Positions 1 to 8,536 are shown, counted from the first letter of the stretch. The stretch: 64,000 nucleotides of DNA from Streptomyces asoensis (GCF_013085465.1 NZ_CP049838.1:7006001-7070000); one strand, 5' to 3'. Made by a program: numbers and translations. The notes: a model not told the origin generated them from the sequence alone.

Positions 1-1
1 C

Positions 2-643
2 AAGGTCCGGCTGCTCCCGCCCGTCCTGCCCAACAAGGTCGTGGCCTTCGGCCGCAACTACGCCGAACACGCGCGCGAGCTGGGCAACGAGGTGCCGGAC
101 GCCCCGTTCGCCTTCTTCAAGCCGTCCACCTCGGTGATCGGCCCCGGCGACGCCATCCAGTACCCGGCCTTCTCCGAGGAGGTCCATCACGAGGCCGAGC
201 TCGCCGTGGTCATCGGCCGGCTCTGCCGCGAGGTCCCCCGCGAGCGCGTCAAGGACGTGATCTTCGGCTACACCTGCGCGAACGACGTCACCGCCCGCGA
301 CGTCCAGAAGCGCGAGAAACAGTGGGCCCGGGCCAAGGGCTTCGACACCTCGTGCCCGCTGGGCCCCTGGGTGGAGACCGGCCTGGACCTCGAGACCGCG
401 GGCGACCTCACCGTCCAGTTGACGGTCAACGGGCAGCAACGGCAGCTCGGCCGCACCAGCGAGATGATCCACTCGATCGAGGATCTGATCGTCAACATCA
501 CCGAGGCCATGACGCTGCTCCCCGGCGACGTGATCCTCACGGGCACCCCGGCAGGGGTAGGCCCCCTGGTCGTCGGCGACGAGGTCGCCGTCACCATCGA
601 AGGCATCGGCACTCTCACCAACAAGGTTGTCAAGCGTGGCTAG
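2..643 (+). CDS. Fumarylacetoacetate hydrolase family protein (5' end missing)
   Basis: The frame is open from the left edge and 213 residues are visible, so the start and an N-terminal piece lie outside the window. The family (FAH / 2-hydroxyhepta-2,4-diene-1,7-dioate isomerase) hydrolyses or isomerises C-C bonds in 1,3-diketo acids using a divalent metal. The visible part has the core family features: a metal-ligand stretch [11 protein letters not shown], the CANDVTARD segment and the C-terminal LTGTPAGVG turn. The exact substrate cannot be read from sequence. The gene ends inside the start region of gltX (8-bp overlap with the chosen GTG), so the two are probably co-transcribed and translationally coupled. 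Confidence 0.85.
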   Translation, partial: KVRLLPPVLPNKVVAFGRNYAEHARELGNEVPDAPFAFFKPSTSVIGPGDAIQYPAFSEEVHHEAELAVVIGRLCREVPRERVKDVIFGYTCANDVTARDVQKREKQWARAKGFDTSCPLGPWVETGLDLETAGDLTVQLTVNGQQRQLGRTSEMIHSIEDLIVNITEAMTLLPGDVILTGTPAGVGPLVVGDEVAVTIEGIGTLTNKVVKRG

Positions 644-2120
644 CGCACCCGGCTCCCCCGTACGCGTCCGTTTCTGTCCCTCGCCCACCGGTAACCCCCA
701 CGTGGGCCTGGTCCGCACCGCCCTGTTCAACTGGGCGTTCGCCAAGCACCACCAGGGCACGCTGGTCTTCCGCATCGAGGACACCGACGCGGCCCGTGAC
801 TCCGAGGAGTCCTACAACCAGCTCCTGGACTCGCTGCGCTGGCTGGGCTTCGACTGGGACGAGGGCCCCGAGGTCGGCGGCCCGCACGCGCCGTACCGCC
901 AGTCGCAGCGCATGGACCTCTACGCCGACGTCGCCCGCAAGCTCCTCGACGCCGGCCACGCCTACCACTGCTACTGCTCCCAGGAGGAGCTGGACACCCG
1001 CCGCGACGCCGCCCGCGCCGCCGGCCGGCCCTCCGGCTACGACGGCCACTGCCGCGACCTCACCGAGGCGCAGGTGGCGGAGTACCGGGCCCAGGGCCGC
1101 ACCCCGATCGTCCGCTTCCGCATGCCCGACGAGACGATCACCTTCACGGACCTGGTCCGCGGCGAGCTGACGTTCACCCCGGAGAACGTGCCCGACTTCG
1201 GCATCGTCCGCGCGAACGGCGCCCCGCTGTACACGCTGGTCAACCCGGTGGACGACGCACTGATGGAGATCACGCACGTCCTGCGCGGTGAGGACCTGCT
1301 CTCCTCGACCCCCCGCCAGATCGCCCTCTACAAGGCGCTGACCGAACTGGGCATCGCCCAGGGGACCCCGCACTTCGGTCACCTGCCGTACGTGATGGGC
1401 GAGGGCAACAAGAAGCTGTCGAAGCGGGACCCGGAGTCCTCGCTCAACCTCTACCGCGAGCGCGGCTTCCTCCCCGAGGGCCTGCTCAACTACCTCTCGC
1501 TGCTCGGCTGGTCGCTCTCGGCCGACCAGGACATCTTCACGATGGCCGAGATGACCGCGGCCTTCGACATCGCGGACGTCAACCCCAACCCGGCGCGCTT
1601 CGACCTGAAGAAGTGCGAGGCGATCAACGCCGACCACATCCGGCTGCTGGACGTGAAGGACTTCACGGAGCGCTGCCGCCCGTGGCTGAAGGCCCCCTTC
1701 GCCGCCTGGGCCCCGGAGGACTTCGACGAGACCAAGTGGCAGGCGATCGCCCCGCACGCCCAGACCCGTCTGAAGGTGCTGTCGGAGATCACCGACAACG
1801 TCGACTTCCTCTTCCTCCCGGAGCCGGTCTTCGACGAGGCCAGCTGGACGAAGGCGATGAAGGAGGGCAGCGACGCACTGCTCACGACGGCCCGCGAGAA
1901 GCTGGCGGCGGCCGACTGGACCTCGGCCGAGTCCCTGAAGGAGGCCGTTCTGGCCGCCGGCGAGGCGCACGGCCTCAAGCTCGGCAAGGCCCAGGCGCCG
2001 GTCCGCGTCGCCGTCACCGGCCGCACGGTCGGCCTGCCGCTCTTCGAGTCCCTGGAGATCCTGGGCAAGGAGAAGACGCTGGCCCGCGTCGACGCGGCCC
2101 TGGCGAAGCTCGCCGCGTAG
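636..2120 (+). CDS. gltX: Glutamyl-tRNA synthetase
   Basis: Class I aminoacyl-tRNA synthetase of 494 aa that charges tRNA-Glu with glutamate in the cytoplasm. The HIGH-type signature [10 protein letters not shown] sits near residues 15-24 and the KMSKS-type loop KKLSKR near 258-263. The GTG at 636 is preferred because it gives a short N-terminus ([11 protein letters not shown]); a TTG at 627 would add three residues. Most actinobacteria lack GlnRS and rely on GatCAB, in which case this enzyme would also mischarge tRNA-Gln. That fits the Gln/Glu tRNA cluster about 0.9 kb downstream, but it is inference. A strong hairpin follows the stop. Confidence 0.96.
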   Translation: MASAPGSPVRVRFCPSPTGNPHVGLVRTALFNWAFAKHHQGTLVFRIEDTDAARDSEESYNQLLDSLRWLGFDWDEGPEVGGPHAPYRQSQRMDLYADVARKLLDAGHAYHCYCSQEELDTRRDAARAAGRPSGYDGHCRDLTEAQVAEYRAQGRTPIVRFRMPDETITFTDLVRGELTFTPENVPDFGIVRANGAPLYTLVNPVDDALMEITHVLRGEDLLSSTPRQIALYKALTELGIAQGTPHFGHLPYVMGEGNKKLSKRDPESSLNLYRERGFLPEGLLNYLSLLGWSLSADQDIFTMAEMTAAFDIADVNPNPARFDLKKCEAINADHIRLLDVKDFTERCRPWLKAPFAAWAPEDFDETKWQAIAPHAQTRLKVLSEITDNVDFLFLPEPVFDEASWTKAMKEGSDALLTTAREKLAAADWTSAESLKEAVLAAGEAHGLKLGKAQAPVRVAVTGRTVGLPLFESLEILGKEKTLARVDAALAKLAA

Positions 2121-2134
2121 CCTCAGCCGCGCCC

Positions 2135-2170
2135 GAGGGGCGGCGCCCGGTGTCCCGGGTGCCGCCCCTT
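2135..2170 (+). terminator. Hairpin terminator after gltX
   Basis: A nearly perfect stem of about 15 bp (AGGGGCGGC with GCCGCCCCT, continued by GCCCGG/CCGGGT) with a four-base loop lies 14 bases after the gltX stop. There is no U-tract, as is usual for Streptomyces. Confidence 0.65.
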
Positions 2171-2216
2171 CGGCATCTCCCGGACAGGGCGACCGCCTCC
2201 GCGTTACCGTTGGATC

Positions 2217-2945
2217 ATGAGCATCCTCGCCGTGGTCTGGGACGTGGACGACACCCTCTTCGACTACACGACCGCCGACCGTGAGGGCATGCGGTCCTAT
2301 CTGACGGCCGAGGGGCTGCTCGACCGGTTCGGTACCGCGGAGGAGGGGCTCGCGCGGTGGCGGGAGGTCACCGAAGAGCACTGGGCCCGGTTCTCGGCGG
2401 GCGGGATCACCTTCGAGGACCAGCGCCGGGACCGGGTACGGGCGTTCCTGGACCGAGAGATGGCCGACGCGGAGGCCGACGACTGGCTCCTGCGGTACCA
2501 CGCGCACTACGAGGCGGCCTGGTCGCTCTTCCCGGACGTCCTGCCCGTGCTCGACGGCCTCGCCGCCAGCCACCGCCACGCCGTGCTCTCCAACTCCAGC
2601 ATCCACGTCCAGGACCACAAGCTGCGCGCCCTCGGCGTCCACGACCGCTTCGAGGTCATCCTGTGCGCGGCGGAACTGGGCGTCTCCAAGCCGGAGGCCG
2701 GCGCCTTCCTCGCGGCCTGCGAGGCCCTGTCGCTGGCCCCGCACCAGGTGGCCTACGTCGGTGACCATCCGGAGATCGACGGACGGGGCGCCGCCGACGC
2801 CGGGCTGCTCTCCGTGTGGATCGATCGCTACGGCACGGCCACTGTCGAGCTCCCGTCCGGACGCCACCGGATCGTCTCGCTCGCCGAACTGCCCGCGATC
2901 CTCGGCCCCGATACCCGTTTTGGAGCCCGGTCCACCTTCGGGTAA
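2217..2945 (+). CDS. HAD-superfamily hydrolase
   Basis: A 242-aa haloacid dehalogenase-type phosphatase. Motif I is DVDDT near residues 9-13 (nucleophile and general acid Asp pair), followed by a helical cap region of about residues 15-100. Motif II is the Ser in VLSNSS, motif III the Lys in GVSKPEA, and motif IV the acidic GDHPEID loop. All catalytic positions are present, so the protein should be an active small-molecule phosphatase, probably acting on a phosphorylated metabolite; the substrate cannot be inferred. The ATG at 2217 follows a gap of about 45 bases after the gltX terminator. The last codons overlap the -10 element of a likely tRNA promoter. Confidence 0.9.
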   Translation: MSILAVVWDVDDTLFDYTTADREGMRSYLTAEGLLDRFGTAEEGLARWREVTEEHWARFSAGGITFEDQRRDRVRAFLDREMADAEADDWLLRYHAHYEAAWSLFPDVLPVLDGLAASHRHAVLSNSSIHVQDHKLRALGVHDRFEVILCAAELGVSKPEAGAFLAACEALSLAPHQVAYVGDHPEIDGRGAADAGLLSVWIDRYGTATVELPSGRHRIVSLAELPAILGPDTRFGARSTFG

Positions 2946-2948
2946 TGT
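2920..2948 (+). promoter_or_regulatory. Probable promoter of the tRNA cluster
   Basis: TTGGAG (2920-2925) and TAATGT (2943-2948) are separated by exactly 17 bp, a sigma-70/HrdB-like arrangement. The -10 covers the stop codon of the HAD gene. It is about 90 bp upstream of the first tRNA and is the only good match before it. Confidence 0.5.
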
Positions 2949-3038
2949 TCTTCCTGCGCCGCCGGGGAGCGGGCCGAAAGGCCGGAAAACCGGAGGAGCA
3001 ACGCTAGAACAAGAACCCCTACGGGGCTTGCGTTCCAG

Positions 3039-3110
3039 TGGCCTATGGTGTAATTGGCAGCACGACTGATTCTGGTTCAGTTAGTCTTGGTTCGAGTCCA
3101 GGTAGGCCAG
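3039..3110 (+). tRNA. tRNA-Gln (CUG), copy 1
   Basis: A complete 72-nt cloverleaf. The acceptor TGGCCTA pairs with TAGGCCA, the anticodon stem ACTGA pairs with TCAGT, and the anticodon CTG is at 3072-3074. The T-arm contains GGTTCGAGTCC and the discriminator is G. The CCA end is not encoded. Confidence 0.95.
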
Positions 3111-3152
3111 CTCGCAGAGCTTATCTGCGCCTGTGGAGATCTACTCCACGAA

Positions 3153-3225
3153 GCCCCCGTTGTGTAGCGGCCTAGCACGCTGCCCTCTCAAGGCAGTAGC
3201 GCCGGTTCGAATCCGGTCGGGGGTA
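3153..3225 (+). tRNA. tRNA-Glu (CUC), copy 1
   Basis: A 73-nt cloverleaf. The acceptor GCCCCCG pairs with CGGGGGT (G-U at the first pair). The anticodon stem is CTGCC/GGCAG with anticodon CTC at 3187-3189, and the T-loop is TTCGAAT. It differs from the other two Glu copies by a compensated base pair in the anticodon stem. Confidence 0.95.
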
Positions 3226-3287
3226 CAGATCCTTCCCGCGAGGAGAGCTCGGGTAGCTCCCTCTCACCTCGATGCAGGATCGCTAGG

Positions 3288-3360
3288 GCCCCCGTTGTGT
3301 AGCGGCCTAGCACGCCGCCCTCTCAAGGCGGTAGCGCCGGTTCGAATCCGGTCGGGGGTA
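3288..3360 (+). tRNA. tRNA-Glu (CUC), copy 2
   Basis: A 73-nt cloverleaf with the same acceptor, D and T arms as copy 1 but anticodon stem CCGCC/GGCGG. The anticodon CTC is at 3322-3324. Confidence 0.95.
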
Positions 3361-3380
3361 CGCTTTTCATTGAATCACCT

Positions 3381-3452
3381 TGGTCTATGGTGTAATTGGC
3401 AACACTACGGTTTCTGGTACCGTCATTCTAGGTTCGAGTCCTGGTAGACCAG
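3381..3452 (+). tRNA. tRNA-Gln (CUG), copy 2
   Basis: A 72-nt cloverleaf. The acceptor TGGTCTA pairs with TAGACCA, the anticodon stem ACGGT pairs with ACCGT, and the anticodon CTG is at 3414-3416. It reads the same codon as copy 1, but its acceptor, anticodon and T stems differ by compensated changes. Confidence 0.95.
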
Positions 3453-3480
3453 CTCTGATCTGCGGAAACGCATGATTTAG

Positions 3481-3553
3481 GCCCCCGTTGTGTAGCGGCC
3501 TAGCACGCCGCCCTCTCAAGGCGGTAGCGCCGGTTCGAATCCGGTCGGGGGTA
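3481..3553 (+). tRNA. tRNA-Glu (CUC), copy 3
   Basis: A 73-nt cloverleaf with the same anticodon stem (CCGCC/GGCGG) and arms as copy 2. The anticodon CTC is at 3515-3517. It is the last tRNA of the cluster, followed after 7 bases by a terminator. Confidence 0.95.
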
Positions 3554-3560
3554 CGTGATC

Positions 3561-3592
3561 GGAAAGCCCCTCGCTTCGGCGGGGGGCTTTCC
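3561..3592 (+). terminator. Terminator of the tRNA cluster
   Basis: GGAAAGCCCC and a GC extension pair across a TTCG loop with GGGGCTTTCC. It is a compact perfect-type hairpin directly after the fifth tRNA and just before the 3' end of the opposing MerR gene, so it may serve both strands. Confidence 0.75.
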
Positions 3593-3623
3593 GCGTATCC
3601 GGACTCTTCTGGTGTGTCCGGCC

Positions 3624-4268
3624 TCATTCGAAGCCGTACCGCCGCGCCGACTCCTCCTCCTGCGCCAGCCGGTGCAGCGCCTGCATCATCGGCTCGACGA
3701 GGATCGCGCCCAGCACCGCCGCCTCGATCCGCTCCGGTTCCGACTCCCGGGTCTCCACGAAGTCCAGGTCCAGCACGGCGGCCCGGTGCATCAACCGGGC
3801 GTAGGACACGAGAAGTTCGGCGTTCCAGTCGTAGCCGAGCCGGCGCAGCGCGGCCACCGCCACCACCAGCGAGCGGTAGGCGGGGGAGATGGTCGTCAGC
3901 AGCCGGGCGTTCGACCAGCCCAGGGTGCCCAGCAGTTCGTCCGCCTCCAGGTGGGCGGCGCGCACGTACTCGTCCTCCGCGTCCGGCTCGGGGACCTGCG
4001 GCAGCGCCCACAGGGCCGCGCCGAGCCGGATCGTGCGGCCCAGGGACTCGTCGTCGACGTGGCCGAGCACATCGCGGACCGTGGCCACCGGCAGCCCGCC
4101 CACCTGGATCATCGCCCGCACCAGACGCAGCCGGCGCAGATGCTCGTCGTCGTACTCGGCGGTCCTGGCGTTCACCTGGCGGCCGGGCGGCACGAGCCCC
4201 TCGCGCAGGTAGTACTTGATCGTCGCGGTGGACACACCGCTGCGTTCGCTCAGTTCGGCCAGCCGCAT
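3624..4268 (-). CDS. MerR family transcriptional regulator
   Basis: A 214-aa protein. The N-terminal MerR winged helix-turn-helix (about residues 1-70) is clear: MRLAELSERSGVSTATIKYY followed by the REGLVPPG wing. The rest is an effector domain with no obvious metal-binding cysteines, so a small organic ligand or protein partner is more likely than a metal. It is transcribed away from the DUF4188 gene with only 38 bp between the starts. That gap holds an 8-5-8 palindrome of the kind MerR proteins use between -35 and -10, so it probably controls itself and its neighbour. Confidence 0.9.
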   Translation of the reverse strand: MRLAELSERSGVSTATIKYYLREGLVPPGRQVNARTAEYDDEHLRRLRLVRAMIQVGGLPVATVRDVLGHVDDESLGRTIRLGAALWALPQVPEPDAEDEYVRAAHLEADELLGTLGWSNARLLTTISPAYRSLVVAVAALRRLGYDWNAELLVSYARLMHRAAVLDLDFVETRESEPERIEAAVLGAILVEPMMQALHRLAQEEESARRYGFE

Positions 4269-4283
4269 GCCTTGTGCCCTTCA

Positions 4284-4304
4284 TTGGTTAGCGGCACTAT
4301 CCAA
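4284..4304. promoter_or_regulatory. Candidate MerR operator
   Basis: TTGGTTAG - 5 bp - CTATCCAA is an inverted repeat with 7 of 8 pairs matching. It lies between the divergent MerR and DUF4188 starts and ends 2 bp before the ATG of the latter. Confidence 0.55.
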
Positions 4305-4306
4305 GC

Positions 4307-4801
4307 ATGCCCTTCACAGCCAACCGCACCACCGCGGACGCCCGGGGAGACGTGGTCGTCCTGCTGATCGGGATGCGCGTCAACCACTTCTGGGCCGTGC
4401 ACCAGTGGGTGCCGGTCATGCTGGCGATGTTCCGCATGCTGGCGGAGCTGAAGAAGGATCCGGGCCGCGGTCTGCTCTCCCGGGTGCTCCTGACGGCCTC
4501 GCCGCGGACGTACTACGTCGTCCAGTACTGGGAGTCGAAGGAGAAGCTGTACGCCTACGCGAGCGCGCCCGACGCGTTCCACCACGAGGCGTGGGCGAAA
4601 ATCAACCGCATGGAGCGGGGCGGGAAGATGCGGGGGCACGTGGGGATCTGGCACGAGACGTATGTCGTGCCGGAGGGGTCGTACGAGGCGATCTACGGGG
4701 ATATGCCGGCGTTCGGCCTCGCGGCCGCTCATGGGCAGGTGCCGTTGGAGCGGCGGGGGCGGTATGCGAAGGACCGATTCTCGTATCGGTCCGCGCCGTG
4801 A
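4307..4801 (+). CDS. DUF4188 domain protein
   Basis: A 164-aa protein resembling the DUF4188 family, which has a ferredoxin-like/monooxygenase-like (ABM) fold. Visible hallmarks are the N-terminal VVVLLIGMRVNHFW and the segment YYVVQYWESKEKLYAYA followed by HHEAWAKIN. The family has no well-established reaction. It is divergently arranged with a MerR regulator, which suggests induction by a small molecule. The probable -10 is so close to the ATG that the mRNA may be leaderless. A dispersed repeat follows the stop. Confidence 0.75.
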   Translation: MPFTANRTTADARGDVVVLLIGMRVNHFWAVHQWVPVMLAMFRMLAELKKDPGRGLLSRVLLTASPRTYYVVQYWESKEKLYAYASAPDAFHHEAWAKINRMERGGKMRGHVGIWHETYVVPEGSYEAIYGDMPAFGLAAAHGQVPLERRGRYAKDRFSYRSAP

Positions 4802-4831
4802 GGGCTTCTGCCGTGTGTCGGGTGCGGTCCG

Positions 4832-4892
4832 TCGTGGCTTGTCGCGCCCGCGCGGCGGAGCCGCACATCGGCACAGCCCCGCGCCCCTGGGG
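4832..4892. repeat. Dispersed Streptomyces intergenic repeat
   Basis: The stretch from GGCTTGTCGCGCCC through the palindrome GCGGCGGAGCCGC to CAGCCCCGCGCCCC matches, from memory, a family of short GC-rich sequences scattered in intergenic regions of Streptomyces genomes. It sits between the DUF4188 and ndgR genes, downstream of both, and could act as a transcription barrier. Confidence 0.5.
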
Positions 4893-4955
4893 TGAGTGAC
4901 CTTGCCGTACGGGAAAGGGCCGCCGCGGCGTTGAGGCTGCCCTTTCCTCCTGGCG

Positions 4956-5672
4956 TCAGCCGGTGCGGCGCAGGGCCTCGGAGAGGCGGCCCGCCGCGTC
5001 GATGACCGCCTGGGCGTGCATGCGGCCGGGGTGGCGGGTCAGGCGCTCGATGGGGCCCGAGACGGAGACGGCGGCCACCACGCGGTTGGAGGGGCCGCGG
5101 ACGGGAGCCGACACGGACGCGACGCCCGGCTCGCGCTCACCGATGGACTGGGCCCAGCCGCGGCGCCGTACGCCCGACAGGGCCGTCGCCGTGAAGCGGG
5201 CGCCCTGGAGGCCGCGGTGCAGACGCTCGGGTTCCTCCCAGGCCATGAGGATCTGGGCCGAGGAACCGGCCTTCATCGTCAGCGTGGAACCGACCGGGAC
5301 CGTGTCCCGAAGGCCGGACAGGCGTTCCGCCGCGGCCACGCAGATGCGCATGTCGCCCTGGCGGCGGTAGAGCTGCGCGCTCTCGCCCGTGATGTCACGC
5401 AGATGCGTCAGCACCGGGCCGGCGGTGGCGAGGAGGCGGTCCTCGCCGGCGGCCGCGGCCAGCTCGGCCAGGCGCGGGCCGAGGATGAAACGGCCCTGCA
5501 TGTCGCGCGCCACCATACGGTGGTGTTCCAAAGCCACGGCCAGTCGGTGAGCCGTGGGTCGAGCGAGTCCGGTGGCAGCGACCAAGCCTGCGAGGGTGGC
5601 CGGACCGGACTCCAGGGCGCTCAGGACAAGGGCTGCCTTGTCCAGAACGCCGACGCCGCTACTGTTGTCCAT
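4956..5672 (-). CDS. ndgR: IclR-family regulator NdgR
   Basis: A 238-aa IclR-type regulator. The N-terminal winged helix covers roughly residues 8-65, with the helix-turn-helix in ATLAGLVAATGLARPTAHRL, and the C-terminal effector domain covers about 80-235. The ATG at 5672 is chosen because it gives the usual family length; longer in-frame extensions run into leuC's upstream region. It lies directly upstream of and divergent from leuCD. This is the arrangement of NdgR in S. coelicolor, described as an amino-acid-responsive regulator of leucine and other amino-acid genes. The name rests on length, sequence type and position. Confidence 0.85.
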   Translation of the reverse strand: MDNSSGVGVLDKAALVLSALESGPATLAGLVAATGLARPTAHRLAVALEHHRMVARDMQGRFILGPRLAELAAAAGEDRLLATAGPVLTHLRDITGESAQLYRRQGDMRICVAAAERLSGLRDTVPVGSTLTMKAGSSAQILMAWEEPERLHRGLQGARFTATALSGVRRRGWAQSIGEREPGVASVSAPVRGPSNRVVAAVSVSGPIERLTRHPGRMHAQAVIDAAGRLSEALRRTG

Positions 5673-5686
5673 GCAACGATACTCCC

Positions 5687-5726
5687 GTCTCACTCTGTGA
5701 AACGCAAGTTCATTTTTCCGTGAGAC
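5687..5726. promoter_or_regulatory. Candidate NdgR/leuC regulatory region
   Basis: Two nested inverted repeats lie in the ndgR-leuC gap. GTCTCAC (5687-5693) faces GTGAGAC (5720-5726), and inside them TGAAAC (5698-5703) faces GTTCA (5708-5712). IclR proteins bind short palindromes of this kind. The position next to the ndgR start fits autoregulation. Confidence 0.35.
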
Positions 5727-5861
5727 GCGCAACCCTTGGACGCATGGTGGCCCGCGGACCAACGGGCCTGGCGGCGGGTGCCCGGGAACAGGGGCAACGG
5801 GCGTCGCCTCCACAAGATCTCTAGTTGGGCCGGTGCGTCATTGCCGGCCGGAGGGAAAGCG

Positions 5862-7292
5862 ATGGGTAGGACACTCGCGGAGAAGGTCTGGGACGACCAC
5901 GTCGTCCGGCGCGCCGAGGGCGAGCCCGACCTCCTCTTCATCGATCTGCACCTCCTGCACGAGGTGACCAGCCCGCAGGCCTTCGACGGGCTGCGGCAGA
6001 ACGGCCGCCCGGTGCGCCGTCTCGACCTCACCATCGCGACCGAGGACCACAACACCCCGACCCTCGACATCGACAAGCCGATCGCCGACCCGGTCTCGCG
6101 CGCCCAGCTGGAGACGCTGCGCAAGAACTGCGCCGATTTCGGCGTGCGGCTGCATCCGCTCGGCGATGTCGAGCAGGGCGTCGTGCACGTCGTCGGCCCG
6201 CAGCTGGGTCTGACCCAGCCCGGCACCACCGTCGTCTGCGGCGACTCCCACACCTCCACGCACGGCGCGTTCGGCGCGCTGGCGTTCGGCATCGGCACCT
6301 CGCAGGTCGAGCACGTGCTGGCCACCCAGACGCTGCCGCTGGCCCGCCCCAAGACCATGGCGATCACGGTCGAGGGTGAGCTGGCCGACGGCGTGACCGC
6401 CAAGGACCTGATCCTGGCGATCATCGCCAAGATCGGTACCGGCGGCGGCCAGGGCTACATTCTGGAGTACCGGGGCTCCGCCATCGAGAAGCTCTCGATG
6501 GAGGCCCGGATGACCATCTGCAACATGTCGATCGAGGCCGGCGCCCGCGCGGGCATGATCGCCCCCGACGAGACCACCTTCGCGTACATCGAGGGCCGCG
6601 ACCACGCCCCCGAAGGCGCGGACTGGGACGCGGCGGTCGAGTACTGGAAGACGCTGAAGACGGACGAGGACGCCGAGTTCGACGCCGAGGTCGTCATCGA
6701 CGGTGCCGCGCTGTCGCCGTTCGTCACCTGGGGCACCAACCCCGGTCAGGGCGCGCCGCTTTCGGCCGCCGTCCCCGACCCTGCTTCGTACGAAGACGCT
6801 TCGGAGCGCCACGCCGCCGAAAAGGCCCTGGAATACATGGGGTTGGAGGCCGGGCAGCCGCTGCGCTCCATCAACGTGGACACCGTCTTCGTAGGTTCGT
6901 GCACCAACGGTCGGATCGAGGACCTGCGGGCCGCCGCCGCCATCGTCGAGGGCCGCAAAGTCGCCGACGGCGTACGGATGCTGGTCGTCCCCGGCTCGGT
7001 GCGGGTCGGTCTCCAGGCCGTCTCCGAGGGTCTGGACGTCGTCTTCAAGGAGGCCGGCGCCGAATGGCGGCACGCGGGCTGCTCGATGTGCCTCGGCATG
7101 AACCCCGACCAGCTGGCGCCGGGTGAGCGCTCCGCGTCCACCTCCAACCGCAACTTCGAGGGCCGGCAGGGCAAGGGCGGTCGTACGCACCTGGTGTCGC
7201 CGCAGGTCGCGGCCGCCACGGCCGTCCTGGGCCACCTGGCCTCCCCGGCCGACCTGTCCGACGCCGAGACCCGTACGCCCGCTGGAGTCTGA
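5862..7292 (+). CDS. leuC: 3-isopropylmalate dehydratase, large subunit
   Basis: A 476-aa aconitase-family subunit that, with LeuD, isomerises 2-isopropylmalate to 3-isopropylmalate in leucine synthesis. The three cluster-binding cysteines are visible: one in FVGSCTNGR near residue 347 and two in GCSMCLG near 407 and 410, ligating a [4Fe-4S] cluster. The active-site segment [12 protein letters not shown] is intact. The ATG at 5862 has a strong ribosome site (GGAGGGAAAG) and fits the conserved N-terminus [11 protein letters not shown]. LeuD follows after 6 bp. The divergent ndgR gene is the expected regulator. Confidence 0.97.
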   Translation: MGRTLAEKVWDDHVVRRAEGEPDLLFIDLHLLHEVTSPQAFDGLRQNGRPVRRLDLTIATEDHNTPTLDIDKPIADPVSRAQLETLRKNCADFGVRLHPLGDVEQGVVHVVGPQLGLTQPGTTVVCGDSHTSTHGAFGALAFGIGTSQVEHVLATQTLPLARPKTMAITVEGELADGVTAKDLILAIIAKIGTGGGQGYILEYRGSAIEKLSMEARMTICNMSIEAGARAGMIAPDETTFAYIEGRDHAPEGADWDAAVEYWKTLKTDEDAEFDAEVVIDGAALSPFVTWGTNPGQGAPLSAAVPDPASYEDASERHAAEKALEYMGLEAGQPLRSINVDTVFVGSCTNGRIEDLRAAAAIVEGRKVADGVRMLVVPGSVRVGLQAVSEGLDVVFKEAGAEWRHAGCSMCLGMNPDQLAPGERSASTSNRNFEGRQGKGGRTHLVSPQVAAATAVLGHLASPADLSDAETRTPAGV

Positions 7293-7298
7293 TCAGTC

Positions 7299-7892
7299 AT
7301 GGAAGCATTCATCTCGCACACCGGCCGGGCCGTCCCGCTGCGTCGCTCCAACGTCGATACCGACCAGATCATCCCTGCTCACTGGCTCAAGAAGGTCACG
7401 CGGGACGGGTTCGAGGACGGGCTGTTCGAGGCCTGGCGCAAGGACGAGACCTTCGTCCTCAACCGCCCCGAGCGGCAGGGCGCGAGCGTTCTGGTCGCCG
7501 GCCCCGACTTCGGCACCGGTTCCTCCCGTGAGCACGCCGTCTGGGCACTCCAGAACTACGGCTTCAAGACCGTGATCTCGTCCCGCTTCGCCGACATCTT
7601 CCGGGGTAACTCGCTGAAGAACGGCCTGCTCACGGTGGTTCTGGAGCAGAAGATCGTGGACGCGCTGTGGGAACTCACCGAGAAGGACCCGCAGGCCGAG
7701 ATCACGGTGGACCTCGAGGCGCGTGAGGTGCGGGCCGAGGGCGTCACCGCCTCCTTCGAGCTGGACGAGAACTCCCGCTGGCGGCTGCTGAACGGGCTGG
7801 ACGACATCTCCATCACCCTCCAGAACGAGGGCGACATCGCCACCTACGAGGCCAAGCGCCCGACGTACAAGCCGAGGACGCTCCAGCTCTGA
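7299..7892 (+). CDS. leuD: 3-isopropylmalate dehydratase, small subunit
   Basis: A 197-aa aconitase swivel-domain protein, the usual LeuD length. It carries substrate-recognition loops of the LeuC-LeuD heterodimer, including the N-terminal [14 protein letters not shown] and the [11 protein letters not shown] segment. It begins 6 bp after leuC and is followed by a perfect 16-bp hairpin, so leuCD is a two-gene operon. Confidence 0.97.
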   Translation: MEAFISHTGRAVPLRRSNVDTDQIIPAHWLKKVTRDGFEDGLFEAWRKDETFVLNRPERQGASVLVAGPDFGTGSSREHAVWALQNYGFKTVISSRFADIFRGNSLKNGLLTVVLEQKIVDALWELTEKDPQAEITVDLEAREVRAEGVTASFELDENSRWRLLNGLDDISITLQNEGDIATYEAKRPTYKPRTLQL

Positions 7893-7948
7893 CCCCGGGG
7901 CCCGAGAAGGCCCTGAGCAGGTCGAGTTTCGGCCACCGCGACACCCCC

Positions 7949-7983
7949 GCCGTACCCCCGATCGGTCCGATCGGGGGTACGGC
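7949..7983 (+). terminator. leuCD terminator
   Basis: A perfect 16-bp stem (GCCGTACCCCCGATCG at 7949-7964 with its complement at 7968-7983) around a 3-nt loop lies 57 bases after leuD. Confidence 0.8.
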
Positions 7984-8167
7984 TGTGTCTGCACCCGTTC
8001 GGCCCCGTGAATCTTCGCCCTTCCTCCCAACTTCCCACGTTAGAGGGGTTGTTGCCGGGGTACGCGCCTTGTGCGGAAGCGACCGCCGGAAGTGCCGGGG
8101 CGGCCGTTTGAGGCGGCAGTTGCCCCCTGGGCGGGCGACAACTCGCCCCAGATGGCACAATCTGTGC

Positions 8168-8398
8168 ATGGAACACGACGGCCAACTCGAGCTCTATACG
8201 GCGGTCGCGAACCAGCTCAAGGAAGCGCACACAAGAGTGCGTGCACTGCAAGTCCCGGAGGGCGTACGGATGGCGCTGACCCGGAAGCTGCTGGTCATTA
8301 CGGCCGCGGCCAAGCACGATCTCGCCGATGCGACAAGGCGTCTGGAGCGGTTCATGGCGGACCTCGACGAGGGGCGAATGCCCGAAGGGGAGCGTTGA
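8168..8398 (+). CDS. Conserved small hypothetical protein
   Basis: A 76-aa hydrophilic protein predicted to be mostly alpha-helical, with no cysteines, signal peptide or membrane segment. No function is recognised. The ATG at 8168 is the start giving the compact MEHDGQLELY form; the frame stays open upstream but that part looks non-coding. It stands alone between leuCD and hupS, and I recall small proteins at this position in other Streptomyces, so it is probably real. Confidence 0.65.
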   Translation: MEHDGQLELYTAVANQLKEAHTRVRALQVPEGVRMALTRKLLVITAAAKHDLADATRRLERFMADLDEGRMPEGER

Positions 8399-8536
8399 TC
8401 GTCTCCGGAGCAGCCGATTTCGTTGCGGCACAAGGGTGATTAGCCCGTTTCGTGTTTGATTTGCGGTATATATCTGCCTAACGTGCGAAAAAGCTTGAAC
8501 AGTTTCGTTCCGGCTAATGTCTCCGAAGGGGAAGAC

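Noticed and set aside
630..2867. A 745-codon minus-strand frame opposite gltX and the HAD gene
   Set aside because: Both sense genes have intact catalytic motifs; this frame has none.
3133..3447. A 104-codon frame across the tRNA genes
   Set aside because: It is repeated tRNA sequence translated; the cloverleafs explain it fully.
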